Assembly: GCF_037126465.1 (NCBI RefSeq) | Contig: NC_088204.1 | Location: forward strand, 17,676,804-17,740,803 | Direction of reading: 5' to 3' | DNA from: Ornithodoros turicata | Lineage: Eukaryota; Arthropoda; Arachnida; Ixodida; Argasidae | DNA: 64,000 nucleotides | Translations under genes and position numbers: made by a program | Part shown: positions 10,226-22,100 of the stretch, piece by piece | Layout: each line of letters starts with the position of its first letter | Position numbering within the stretch: the stretch's first letter is position 1 | The notes under the pieces: model-generated | What the model was told of the DNA's origin: nothing | The model's database searches: none | Seen by the model: the letters and a program-made list of their open reading frames with translations, nothing else

Positions 10226-10490
10226 GTTAAATTAAACACGACTATAGTGACACCAGTTTCCATATTTAACATCGCTCAGGTGACACTGAACAGGGCTCGA
10301 AGCCTTGTTTCATTCGTCATGCTGTCCATCAGGAGTCACTATGTAAAATGTTTGTAAAATGTTTTTGTTATATTTGTACATTATATTTACACCTTATATT
10401 TGCAAATGTAAAGGGTCTTTGTTTCGGACGACGTAAGGTAGTTGTCCGACGAGCACATTCATTTCTTGCACACGTCATCATCGGGTCGGA
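10226..10490. other. Unassigned sequence between repeats
   Basis: The sequence is AT-rich with TTATATTTACACC repetition near 10380. No gene is recognised. Confidence 0.4.
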
Positions 10491-10494
10491 GCGT

Positions 10495-10645
10495 GTAAGT
10501 AACGCCCACTTGCCGACAGTCCCGTTTTGCCTAATGAGATTGCACGGCAGTCCCATTTCGCCTAACGGCTGTCACCCCTCCCGCCTCTTTAATCCGATAA
10601 TCCGGGTTAGGCAAAATGGGAATAGGCGAAATCGGATGTAACCGC
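10495..10645. repeat. Dispersed repeat with CCCATTTCGCCTAA motifs, copy 3
   Basis: Direct motifs CAGTCCCGTTTTGCCTAATG and CAGTCCCATTTCGCCTAACG are opposed by GGCAAAATGGGAATAGGCGA about 50 bases later. This gives an inverted-repeat layout shared with copies at 3290 and 9130. Confidence 0.55.
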
Positions 10646-11080
10646 TCCAGCCCATAAAAGGCAAGGTCAGAACAAAGAAGTGCACTTTCGAAACGACGCT
10701 GTGTCAAAAAAACATTCACATGCTTTGTTTCCGGCTTAGCAATAACATAACAGCTGTTCGCTTATGTACGATTACCATAGTACGATGCACAGAGGACGAA
10801 ACGAAAGAAGCCAAGCGGCCAAGCCAAGAGTCCATGCCAAGCCAAGTAAAGATAAACCGAGAGCAGTGACGTCGGTGCGCCAGTGCGTAAGGTTTGCCGA
10901 CGGTCTGACGGGCGGACGTGGGAACTAAAAAAATGTTTTCTAAAAAACTACGAACAGTTGGACCAAGATATTTCGCACACATATTCAGTGTTCGCTAATG
11001 AACACACAGCGCGACTATCGCTCAGTTCTGCGGCACTTCAAAATCGGCATATCCCCTGACCTTTAAGGACACTGTCGCTT
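10646..11080. other. Unassigned intergenic sequence
   Basis: No recognised coding sequence or transposon end. Confidence 0.4.
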
Positions 11081-11081
11081 A

Positions 11082-11330
11082 CACTTTTAGAAATGAACTT
11101 CACCACATAGCACGCTCCTAGCCAACCATCATCTCGAATGATATCGTTATCTACCCTGATTTGTTGAAAACGGGAGGCGTACGCCTTTGCTGTGGCACCT
11201 ATGCTATTCATAAGTGTCACAAAAAAGGCGTACGCCTCCCGTTTTCAACAAATCATGGCAGATAACGACATCATTCGAGATGATGGTTGGCTAGGAGCGT
11301 GCTATGCGGTGAAGTTAATTTTTAAGAGTG
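11082..11330. mobile_element. Palindromic MITE, family A, copy 1
   Basis: The ends are CACTTTTAGAAATGAACTTC and its mirror ending in TTTTTAAGAGTG, flanked on both sides by TA (11080-11081 and 11331-11332). The two arms are nearly identical along their whole length (about 110 bp each) and meet around TATGCTATTCATA. AGGCGTACGCCT, itself a palindrome, occurs in both arms. TA flanks suggest a Tc1/mariner-type or similar TA-targeting transposase. No coding capacity. Confidence 0.85.
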
Positions 11331-11348
11331 TAGGCTGAAGCTATCCAG

Positions 11349-11800
11349 GGGGCTTAATCGCTACACGGTTAACGAAACGACGAGAGGCGAGGCAATCGTT
11401 AAGACGGGCTGTCACGTGACTTTTCGATAACGGGAGAAGTGCGTAATCTCTTGCTCCCGTAACGTTCTGACGAGCTCGTCTGCGTAACGAGAGGTCCTTC
11501 CCAACGTTAAAACGTTAAATCTATTCGCTTACTCTTGTAAACACGAAGGAAAAAAGATGGCGCAAGGCTTCTTTGGTTGGAAAACCGCAGTGTCGGCTAA
11601 CCGCGCACCGCGCTTTAGAAGACGGCGGAATGCTGTTGAACTGGACGAAACGGATTTTGTGAAGTTATTCCGTCTCTCCAAAAATGCAGCGCGCATTGTT
11701 TGCGAGGACTTACGACCGTACCTCACACCGTTGTCGGGGCGAGCGGATGCTTTGTCAGTCGAGACAAAGGTATGTATTCCGTTTGCTATATTTTAGCAGT
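11349..11800 (+). mobile_element. PIF/Harbinger transposon, left end
   Basis: The left terminus GGGGCTTAATCGCTACACGG follows a CAG trinucleotide (11346-11348). It matches the terminus of the MITE at 13417-13651. The transposase first exon starts about 200 bp inside. A matching right end for this larger copy was not found, so it is probably truncated. Confidence 0.65.
11557..11769 (+). pseudogene. PIF/Harbinger transposase, first coding exon
   Basis: The frame starts with MAQGFFGWK and contains ELDETDFVKLFRLSKNAARI, then DLRPYLTPLSGRADALSVETK. This is the N-terminal layout of HARBI1-like nucleases (the FRLS and RADALPVE-type motifs precede the DDE nuclease domain). The frame ends at a good donor, AAG|GTATGT, in phase 0 after 71 codons. 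No downstream exon with the DDE domain was found before the next repeats, so the gene is probably a 5' remnant. It could still be a host gene domesticated from Harbinger. Confidence 0.65.
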
Positions 11801-13335
11801 TTGAGTATGATTGATTATGAGCGCTCATTGAGGACAGGACGGGACAAGAGAGAAAGATCGGCTGCCAGAACCGCGGGCATACCCACGGTTCTGGCAGTCG
11901 TTTTTCATTTTGTAAGTGCGGTCCTACATCCTTAGCCTGCATAAAACTGGTACCATTGGAAAGGTAACGTGCTACTGCATATAAGTGAGATTTTCTTAGT
12001 CAAAATCGGAGCAGGTGTTCTTGAAGAACAGGATTACAAATATGGTGCATTTTTTCCGAAGCATGGTCTGTTCTAACGCACATTACATCTCTTCGGTAGA
12101 ATTAATAAGTATACAAAATCTAGAACATATAGAAACAAACAAAATCTAGAAACGAACCGCTAGAAAGAGCAAGAAATAAGCTTCTTTTTTTGTATAAAAT
12201 TTGTTTGTTCTATATGTATGCTTCATTTGTAAACCGACTGCAAACATTGAGAGAAATTGCACTAGGTAGCATTTTTGCGATTATTTGTAAAACGAAGTAC
12301 ACTCATGTTTTAATTTTTTTTTTGCATAGCCATAGAGTAACAGTCTGTTGTGCAGAGAATATGTGTGGAAAATATTGACTGTGTGGCTTCCATACGGGGT
12401 GATTGAGGCGCTCTCAAACTGCAGGGAGAGCGCAGTTTGGGCACGCGCTGTTGTTCGCGCTGGTTGACGTTTCGTTTTTTTTATTTCACAACCACTGCAC
12501 CTAGGATTCAAAGACTGTCGAACTTGTTCGTCACGCACAATGTGGTTTCACATAAAAAATAATGACGAGTATCGAAGAACAAAAGTGGACAGCGTTGCCT
12601 GAATTGAGAATAAATCGCCCATAGATCGTTCAACTTCTGGCACCTAAACCCTGTTAAATACTATAATACCACGCGTAATTTTTTTCCACAGTCCGACAAG
12701 ATTGCTGTTCTGCCCGCTGAACTTTACAATTTTTGGAAGCCTTTTTTTTTTCCAATAAAATTAGGTATGCTGGTAAGGATTCTGCACCGAAAGACATCTT
12801 TGCATTCGACACTGGAAAAATATCCTTTTTGTCCTCCCAGTACAACTGGTACGCCTTCGTCATGAAACTTGAGGCCAGTCTATAGTCTCGGTGTGGGGCT
12901 GATTGAAAGCTGGGTGTAATACGTTGAATCGACTTGCCATTTTCTTCGTGTTGCCACAATGGGTACTACATACGAGTGTCTTCTACCGTATGAAATATGG
13001 GACGGCAGGAAAGCATACAACGTTTCTACACACAAGTAATAAATACATATTTGTAAACGGGAACTGTAATGAATGCACACATTATTCTCCGTTACTCACA
13101 GTGTCACACGTTGCATGCGTCACGGCTGTCAGTTACAGTAATTGGGCGCGTTAAGTAGCGGCTCCAAAGCGCCGTGAGGGCGTGCTTCTTTTTTACTAAA
13201 CGGTGTTACTCGTTTTCCGGAGCGTAGCGCTCTCGATGAACTCACACGCTTCAGTTTTCAGGTCGGAGCGCGTGCTCTGTGATATACGGAGGAAGGGGGA
13301 GGCCGAAAAACCAACGCGCGGCCTTGGAAACTTCG
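11800..13335. other. Sequence after the Harbinger exon, no gene recognised
   Basis: This AT-rich stretch may be the decayed body of the Harbinger copy. The minus-strand frame at 12654-12959 and plus-strand frames near 12903-13154 show no motif I recognise. Confidence 0.4.
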
Positions 13336-13339
13336 ACTG

Positions 13340-13845
13340 CACCATTAGAAATGAACTTCACCGCATAGCGCGCTCATAGCTAACCATCATCACGAATGAT
13401 ATCGTATTCTGCCCTGGGGGCTTAATCGCTTCATCGTCGTTACGGTCGTTACAAGCTAACGAGTGGCGGGGAAAAGGTGGGCACGTGACACATTGCGCGT
13501 GACGTGTACCACGGCCATCACGTATCGCGCGAATAGCGCCGCGTACGTGTTTTATCACCTGCCCACATTTTAAATTTCCTACCGCTTTTTTGAATTTCCC
13601 TCCACTCCTGAGCTTGTAACGACCGTAACGACGATGAAGCGATTAAGCCCCCTGATTTGTTGAACACGGGAGGCGTACGCCTTTTTTGTGAAACTTATGC
13701 TGTTCATAATTGCCACAAAAAATAAAAAAATAAATAAATAAAGCGTACACCTCCCGTTTCTAACAAATCGGGACAGATAACGATATCATTCGAGATAATG
13801 GTTGGCTAGGAGCGTGCTCTGCGGTGAAGTTCATTTCTAAGAGTG
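13340..13845. mobile_element. Palindromic MITE, family A, copy 2, interrupted by a Harbinger MITE
   Basis: The ends are CACCATTAGAAATGAACTTC and GTTCATTTCTAAGAGTG. The left arm is interrupted exactly at CTG by the element at 13417-13651 and resumes with CTGATTTGTTG, so the order of insertion is clear. Confidence 0.8.
13417..13651. mobile_element. Harbinger-type MITE (235 bp) with CTG target duplication
   Basis: The left end is GGGGCTTAATCGCTTCATCG and the right end is its inverse CGATGAAGCGATTAAGCCCC. The element is flanked by CTG at 13414-13416 and 13652-13654. A 3-bp CWG target duplication is typical of PIF/Harbinger. The terminus is shared with the transposase-bearing fragment at 11349. 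Confidence 0.85.
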
Positions 13846-14054
13846 TGGTAGCGTATCGCGCTCACGGCTCTGAAAGACTATAAGTTGGGATGCAAAACTA
13901 TCGATACTATCGATAGTCGTATGAGAATCGAAATATCGGTAGTAATTAAGAAAACTATCAATAGCACAATCGATAGTCGACTATTGATAGACTATCGATA
14001 GTCGTCAATCGGAAAACTATCGGGGAGCGGATAAAAATAAAAAATAAGATGCCT

Positions 14055-14287
14055 CACTCCTAAAAAACTTCAAAACAGAACCTCACCACATAGCACGCTC
14101 TTAGCCAACCACCATAACGAATGATACCTTTCTGTGTCATAATTTATTCAAAACAGGGGAAGGAGCCTATCTGGGACAAGCTAATGTGTCCCAGATAGGC
14201 GCCTCCTCCCATTTTCAGCAAATAAGGACACAGAATGATATAGTATAATTCGGAATGACTATGTGGTGAAGTTCTGTTTTAACAGTG
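14055..14287. mobile_element. Palindromic MITE, family A variant, copy 3
   Basis: It starts CACTCCTAAAAAACTTC and ends GAAGTTCTGTTTTAACAGTG. The two arms share CACATAGCACGCTC and a central CTATCTGGGACA/TGTCCCAGATAG palindrome. Confidence 0.65.
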
Positions 14288-14541
14288 TACACGTTTTACA
14301 ATACAACTCAGAGCAGCTTTCCCTCCCACGTTGACATTGAGCTACTTATGGTGCTCAACCCAACCGCGAGGTCACGCGATACCCTCTGCACTGGGTTGAC
14401 TGGCATTGTAGTCTCTCCATTCACTGCTTGCACAGCATCATTCATATCTTACTGCTAAACGCTACCATACGTGTACTGGAGTAGCCTGTCCAATGTATAG
14501 TTGGGCCAACATCTCCATATTTTTCTTTTTTTACCTACCTA

Positions 14542-14713
14542 CAGTGAACCCTCGTTAATATGACCCCCGATAATCTGACATACGCCCTTTACGACCATAC
14601 TCCTGGGGAATAATGCAGTGAAACCTCTGCAAATCCCCCCGTTAATATGACAATTCCGCATTATGACCAAAATTTTCGGGAGCGACCATGGTCATAATAA
14701 CGAGTGTTCGCTG
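14542..14713. mobile_element. pogo/Tigger-type MITE with TA target duplication
   Basis: The ends CAGTGAACCCTCGTTAATAT and AATAACGAGTGTTCGCTG are inverse, with TA on both sides (14540-14541 and 14714-14715). The CAGTGAA(A)CC start is typical of pogo/Tigger elements. Confidence 0.75.
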
Positions 14714-14935
14714 TACCTATCTACAGCTAAGCGGAAAGAACTTGTGTGGCATGTGATTCTCTTTTCGTTGTCACTGTGCCAGTGCGAAAACGAAGACGGG
14801 TACGAAAGCATCAACAGTGGAACCAAATCTAGCTGTCGAGAGTAAAGAAATACAAAAGAATAGTACTATCGATAGTCAACAATCGATAGTTTTTACAGTA
14901 TCGATAGTCAATTTGTCGATATTTTTGCATCACTA

Positions 14936-16090
14936 CTGGTTAGCTAGACGCATCGGGGTACGAGGGACAGAGTACACCGAGCGCTTTACATGAAAGCGCA
15001 CCCATTGCTACGTGGTAATAAGTTACGCTTTCCATTATCAAGTTTTGTGTACCTGCTCACCATTGTATCACCTGGGCCCTCCAATTAGCAATAGAGTATT
15101 TTTTGCAAATTTATCACGTTACGTCATCACTGCGAATGCTATCGCTGAAAACCACTATAACATATAGGTAGGTCATGGCCACAGTACTTCACACACATAT
15201 TGATAAGGTCTATGTCGTTTTTCATATCAAGACTCTGATAAGCAGCGCGGATTTTCTTTGGGAAAAGGCATCCATGCTGTTTCTTCTCTTCCAACACGCG
15301 AAACCGATTGAAGACAATCAATGCCGCTCCGTTCACGTTGGCGACTGTCATTGGGCGCTGGACCGACATCCTGCAACACCGTCGTGCCCCGCAGATTTTT
15401 CTGAATTTTCTGCAAGACACCGGACTCCTTTACGTCCTTTAATCCTAATGCGCGGCCTTGCCTCTTGTGGCCTCTCCCGCCTCGTCCCCTCATTGCCATC
15501 TTACATCTCATGCAGTCCCGTCGGCATTCGGGCAGTGGGCCACACAACCCAGGTGGCGAATTTCCCCATTTATCATCATCAGTGTATTTGTTCTTGTTCT
15601 CTCGTAACAATTTACATACATAGTGCTGCCGGAAAAGATGCGTTGACTACTTCATGAAGACGATTATATTTGTTTTCCAGAATCGTGTACATTTAAAAAC
15701 ATAACATCAGCAATTATGGCCATAGCAACAGCACACAAGATTCTTACTTCTTCAGTGTCACTCTATGCTCTCTCCGTGGCACAGTCACCATTGTGAAACA
15801 ACGCGGTAACAAATTTTGTTGAGCGAGACAGGACATGTCGATGTGCGGATTGAGCACGGCACTACATTATCTCTTGCCTGAATCCAATTAATGTGTTACG
15901 ATGACTGGAACATAAGTTCTATTTCTACGCCACAGTGGTAGAAATGTGACGGATTCAGAGAATATACAATAAATTGCATCAAAAATGAATGCAAGATGAA
16001 AACGTAGGGATGCAATGTTTAAACAATGAAATGCGGATAACACAGGTATTCCAGTATGTACAGTTCGAAACAGAGTTAACATGAACGCCG
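14936..16090. other. Lipase 3' flank with unassigned open frames
   Basis: Overlapping frames lie on both strands at 15139-15657. One minus-strand frame (15420-15139) has fairly GC-rich third positions and reads NRFRVLEEKKQHG and LDMKNDIDLINMCVKYCGHD, but I do not recognise it. Part of this stretch should be the lipase 3' UTR. ATTAAA occurs on the minus strand near 15440. Confidence 0.4.
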
Positions 16091-16172
16091 TCATCGATGG
16101 AGCGTCATTTGTTTTCCCGAAGTGACCTCTTGCGTTGATGATCGAAACTTGAGATCTTCATTCTTGGTGCGA
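16091..16172 (-). CDS. Lipase exon I: C-terminal tail and stop
   Basis: The acceptor CTTCGTTTCAG is followed by 26 polar codons ([22 protein letters not shown]) and TGA at 16091-16093. The split codon with exon H becomes Ser. Confidence 0.75.
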
Positions 16173-19100
16173 CTGAAACGAAGGAAGGGTGTGCAGCTCA
16201 TTCGTGACGTGTTCACACAAGTTTGACTTTGTGCACAGGGTGTTAGATTATTATCAAAAGTGAGAGCTTCGGCATCAGTTAACACACCTGGGAGACACTA
16301 GATTGAATGCAAGTGGGCGAACTTCGACGTAGTCTAGCGGGAACCGGTGTCGAGAAAGAAATCCACTGTCGAACAAGAAATCGATGCCTGTTATACGTCC
16401 TATGTCTGTCGTGGTATGTGCGATGAAGGTGTACACGGCGTGGCGCAGGAACGTCATTGACCTGCACGTAGGACGGAGGTACGGTTGTATCACATGTTCG
16501 ATGTACCAGATCTACTCGAATCTGAGTTCAAACAACTCAATAAAAAAGTGCTGGCTATGGGGTTCGAACCATACCAGCATGGCACTCTCCTGGGCTATAC
16601 AGTTCTTACGCATTGGAGGCATATGCGCTTCTGTTGTTTTTCGAGTGGAGGGGGGGTATATATAAGTTTAATAAACAGGAGGTGGCGTCCACGCAAGGAG
16701 AGGTCAGACAAACCTATGTCGGCTTGCTACGCCCTGATGGAGCAAAAAAAAAAAAAGAAAAAAAAAGCGGCCGGTTTCTTTGCAGTGGGGGCGAGTGCCC
16801 AGGGCCGCGGTTCTCAGTTCACAACGTAACAGCTTGCCTTGGCTAATCCTTGTTTTTTCATTTCAGTAACGATTGCATTTGATGAAAAACACATGCAGGT
16901 AGCAACCTGTGCCCATGGTAGGTGCAGTGGTAATGCATTTGCACACATCTTTTTCCACATGTGAGTAGCAGTGTACACATACTTTTTATTCAGTCTAACT
17001 TTAGCATTCCCTTTGCTTCCTTTGAGAGTGAGGTAGATATCACCATGAGAAGGTACCATTCCGTTGTCCGGACCGGTATGGACGGCTACGTAGTACTGGT
17101 GAGCTGAAACAGTGAAGTTAAGACAAAGTTAAGCGTGGTTAAGACAACAGTATAGAACCTTGGTTGATTTTTGGGGCTTAGCAGTCCTCCTTCCCCTTTC
17201 CACAAGTTTAGGTATTCCTAGACTTCTAGGCCAACGCCTCTCCTGTCATAGGCTGCTCCCTGCTACTGTCATTGCGCTTCTAGACCACTCCCTCCGCAAT
17301 CCCTAGAGCAAATGAGTGCACGGACAGCCATTCTGCGTTAGTCTATGATGCCCTGGAAGTCGTGAGAAAGACGTGACCACTAGCTGCGACTAATTAGTAG
17401 ACTGAAAGCCTCAGTCGACTATTTGTCAAGGTCGAATGGCAAGGGATCACATGACAATCGACTGAGACTCCCAACGTCGCCGAACGCTCGACTGAAGCTT
17501 AGGAGTAGCTGCTGGATAAGTTGACTGACTGGTGTCAGTCGATATATGTCATCTGAACTACCTGATCCTAGCGACTTAGTACTCAAAAGGAAATTGCCGA
17601 CTGCCGACCATCAGCCCGTGGTCGGTTTTTGTTCGGCAAGCGATTTAGTCGGCCACTACACCTTGGACCAACGTCGGTCTAATGTCGGTCACAGTGCTGG
17701 TTGTCGAACGACATTCACTACCTCCTTCATAGCACCTTCATGTAAATGCATCTAATCAGTGGGCGCACACACACAGATAAAGAGACAATGATGAGATGGG
17801 GCTGATGCCGGCCAGGAGGCTGGGTGCTGCCCCAGTTTCATTTGCAGATAGTGAGAGATGATGGTGGAGGTGAGGATTCAGGTGATCAAAGCACGGTGGA
17901 GAGGCGGGCTGATAACAGAAACTCCCAAAAGTGATGGAGACCCTGATGCATATGAGCTGAACTGGGCCACGGGCGCAGTGCCTTGCTGAGGGTAAAAGGG
18001 CGACGGTCGACTGCATGCATCCCGTGCTGCAAGATCTCGCATTCTCACTGGTAGACGGGGCAGAGCATAAGTAGATGGCGTAGGTCAACGCACATATTGT
18101 ATGTGGCACAAACGTCTGACAGCACACGGCCAAGGTGCTGCCTCATAACTGGGGTAAATGCATGTTCAGCCCTATGCGGTAGAGAAGGGATACATAGTGT
18201 CACAAAAGACCATGAGGAAACGAAAGTGAGAGAGGTGGATCTACAGCGTGGAGCAGAGAGTAGGATGTCATGTCGTACAGCCACCGAGATTGTGTTGTCT
18301 GTAGAGATAGCATAGAGTTGAGCCCTACGGTTGCCTTTGGGCAAGATGATTGGGTGAGCTGATGTAATCTTGTAACCCTGGTAAGCAGCCTGATCTGCCT
18401 CTTCACTGCCGGGTATGCCCACATGACCAGGTACCACTGAAACGCTACACAATGGCCCATGTGTGTCAGCCTCTTGTAAGATTCCAGCGTGTCGGCAATG
18501 CACACTGGAGGTCCACAGATTCTCATTGTTGCCCAACAATGTAAGGCAGCCCTGAAGTCCGTGTAGAAGGGGTCAAACCGAACACTGCTCAGCACCGCAA
18601 AAAGTAAAGCATGCAGTTCAGCACACATTGAGGACTTCGGATGTGACAGACGAGAACCCTCAGTTATGTCTTCGGAGGGAATTACATGCTCATGTGGAGC
18701 TGATTTTGGTGGATGAGCAGACCTTAATAACAGGAGGGAAATCCACATACTGGTCGCTCATCATGCTCTAAATGAGTGTTTTGGGCTAGAGCACTGAACG
18801 GGCCAGGGCTTACGCGAAAGCCCGACTCGGGGCTGGGCCAGGCCACCGGGCCCAGGCCGGGTACGGGCTTGACAACGCCGGCCATGGTGAGGTATGTACA
18901 CGAACATATTTCATGAGACTGGACAACTAAATACTACTTCATGAATAGATTCTTATTTTGCTACTTGCAGCACACAGGACGCATTCAAACCATCGGTTTG
19001 TGTGTGGGGGGAGGCGGTTTCTTTGCCGGAGCGCGTGGTGGGGAAGGGGAGAGAGGGAAATCCAATGTATAATCTGACGTTCGGGGGGGGGGGCGATCGC

Positions 19101-22100
19101 CCAACCGCCCCCCTTGGATCCACCCCTGGCAGCACAACATACATTGCAGAGAAATGGAAAGTGCGACTGTCACCTCCCCCCGTGTTTGGTATTAGCTGAC
19201 AGGAAAGCTGGCAACCTTACATAGCAGTGTGGTAGCGCGAACCAACCTATGAGCGGAGAGGGATTGGCTTAGAAATTGTGGAGTTAATCCTAAATGTAGC
19301 TGCTAATCCTAAAAAGGCGATCGGGTGGACGTGGTTCTATACTACTGATATTCCCGTATTGAGTGCTTGAAACAATGGCAAAGTGCACTCACCACAGAAA
19401 GGCTTGTTGGCATTTGTAACCAGGTACATTTTCCGCACTCGCGTGTCGTTCCTGAATCGTCTCCACGCGTCCGCATGGTATCCCATTGGCGCGCAGGAGG
19501 AACCGTCCGCGCCGCAGTTTGCGCAATGGCCCTTGAGGAACGCGTCGTACGACGAGCACTCGAGCCCCAAGGGCACACAGTCGGAGTTTATGATGGAACT
19601 CAGCATGTACGCCAGGGCTCGTTGGTGGTTGCAGCTGACGATTTGGCGCATACCTGGGCATGAAATATTATCGGTAAACTGGAAGCTATACTTTCGCTGA
19701 CTAACACAAGCTACATTCAGGATTATAGCGCTGACGTCCTTGCCGCTTTCAGAGAGTGAGAGAGAGAGAGAAAAGAGAAAGCCAATATAGCACAATAGGA
19801 ACACTCCGGTGTAGCTTGTAGTACTTTACCAACTCAACTGGGACGCACTGCATGTTAGAAAAAACGACATGAACAAGACAACTGCAGTATACACTCTAAA
19901 AACTGAACTTCACCGCATAGCACGCTCTGCACTAACCATTGCCCCGAATGATAGGGTTATCATTTCTGATTCGAAGAGAGAGGGAGGCGTACGCCTTTTT
20001 GAGTCAATTTGAATATATGATAATTGACACAAAAAGGCGTGCGCCTCCCTCTCTCCTCGAATCAGAAGCGATAACCCTATCATTCGTGGCAATGGTTGGT
20101 GCAGAGCGTGCCATGCGGTGAAGTTCAGTTTTTAGAGTGTAGTTAGTTTCTGTTCACTTCGTTCTTTCTAACACTCGTGCTTGTCTTCTTGCTGCAGTGA
20201 GTCACATCATGAGCCAATATAGCACGACTAAACGTCCTCGGCAGTTTTGGAGTTCGTTCTTGTCGTTTCTCCAGAAGCACACATTCTCCGTTGCTCTTGC
20301 AGAAACAATGACCCTTTAAAACCGATTCGATTATCCTGGATTCGAAGTTAGAGGGAGGCGTACGCTTTTTTGTACCAATTATCATATATCCAAAATGACA
20401 CAAAAAGGCGTACGCCCCCTCTCTCTTCGAGTCAGAAGTGATAACCCAATTATTCGTGGCAATGGTTGGCGCAGAGCGTGCTATGCGGTGAAGTTCAGTT
20501 TTTAGAGTGTATACGGCAACCGGAGAATGTGGGTTCGAATGCAACTGATGCTGTCTTTTTTCTGTAGCTGACTATCTAATCTTAGCCTGTTTTTTATGCC
20601 AAAAGATCATCATCATCTTTAAAAATGGCGTTTGTGTGGCGTTAGTAAAAAAAAAAAAATTATTTCTCAGCTGCACCTGCAGGATTTGAACCCACACTCT
20701 TAGAAACGAGGGGGGGGGGGGGGGGTCGAGGTAGCTTGCCGTTGTTGGCCGCACTCAAGTGGGCATCGTCACGACTATAGCCAAAAAAAGGGGGAGAGGG
20801 GAGTTGAGGATTTCAAAGTGATGCATAGGCAGGATGGCCGATACTGATGGGACGGAGGCACACTGTAGATGAGAGGTGCACTAGAGTGGTCTCTCCGCAA
20901 GGCCCGTTTCTTGAAGAAAGCGCACGAGGCCGCGAGTTTTTGAAAGTCGTTCCGCATAAGAACCTTCAGGGAAGAGGACGTCCGTCAGTATGCCAGGCCT
21001 GGCGCGGGGGAAGATGAGTTTCCCGCATAGTATAGTATGCACGGCATTCTGTCAGAATATGCGCGATAATCTCCGGATGATTACAGTGACCGCAACTGGA
21101 GTCCTCCCTGGAGCCGATCTTGAACAGTTGCGAGTTCTTGAAAGCAGATTCCGTGCGTAATCGATGGAGCATTGTCTGCATAACACGGGGAAGATCTTTC
21201 GTGGGAAGAGAGGGCCGGTGATTCTGCATGATGTCCTGTATGCCAGGACGACGCACCTCAACTAGCTGTTTGACGACCAGTGTCAGTGTCGGCCGGAACT
21301 GGTAAGGATGGGCTGCAGCTGCGGTGTGCTGAGGATGCTAGCTGGTCCGCTCTTTCGTTGCCTCTGATGCCGACACGAGACGGGCTCCATTGGAGCGTAA
21401 GCTCACCTCCGGTTAGCCTATGTTGGGCACACGACCTCCTTATACATCGGGCTAGGATGTGCTACCACACATGGGGTTCATCACGTTGTAGAGGGCACTC
21501 ACTCTTAGAAATGAACTACACCGCATAGCACGCTCCTAGCCAACCATAATCTCGAATGATATCGTTATCTGCCCCTATTTGTTAAAACCGGGAGGCGTAC
21601 GCTTTTCTTGTGACACTTATGCTGTTCATAATTGTCGCAAAAAAGGCGTACGCCTCCCGTTTTCAACAAATCCGGTCAGATAACGATATCATTCGAGATA
21701 GTGGTTGGCTAGTAGTGTGCGATGCGGTGAAGTTCATTTTTAAGAGTGCTTCTGGAGTCCGTAAGCAAAACGGCCTTAGTTATTCCGGTGACTTGAACCG
21801 CAGCAGCTACGTGTAACAAGGCCAGGAGCTCGGCTGTCGTAGATGAGATTGGGTAACGAACTGATTTCCCTTGCCAGGCCATGTTCATTGACGGGATGTA
21901 GTACGCGCTGGTAGCGCGCTTAGAAACGAACTTCACCGCAGAGCACGCTCCTAACCAGCCATCATCTCGAATGATATAGTTATCTGCCTTGATTTGTTAA
22001 AAACGGGAGGCGTACGCCTTTTTTTGTTGTGGCACTTATGCTGTTCATAATTGTCACAAAAAAGGCGTACGCCTCCCGTTTTCAACAAATCAGGGCAGAT

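Larger units (their letters stand above)
13886..14935. mobile_element. CTATCGATAGT-rich hAT-like element with nested insertions
   Basis: The left end GGGATGCAAAACTATCGATA is mirrored at the right by TCGATATTTTTGCATCAC. Both subterminal regions are packed with ACTATCGATAGTC. Two younger MITEs lie inside (14055-14287 and 14542-14713). A target duplication could not be read. Confidence 0.55.

Noticed and set aside
15175..15657. 160-codon plus-strand frame as a gene
   Set aside because: No recognisable domain, no supporting splice sites, and overlapping minus-strand frames of equal quality.
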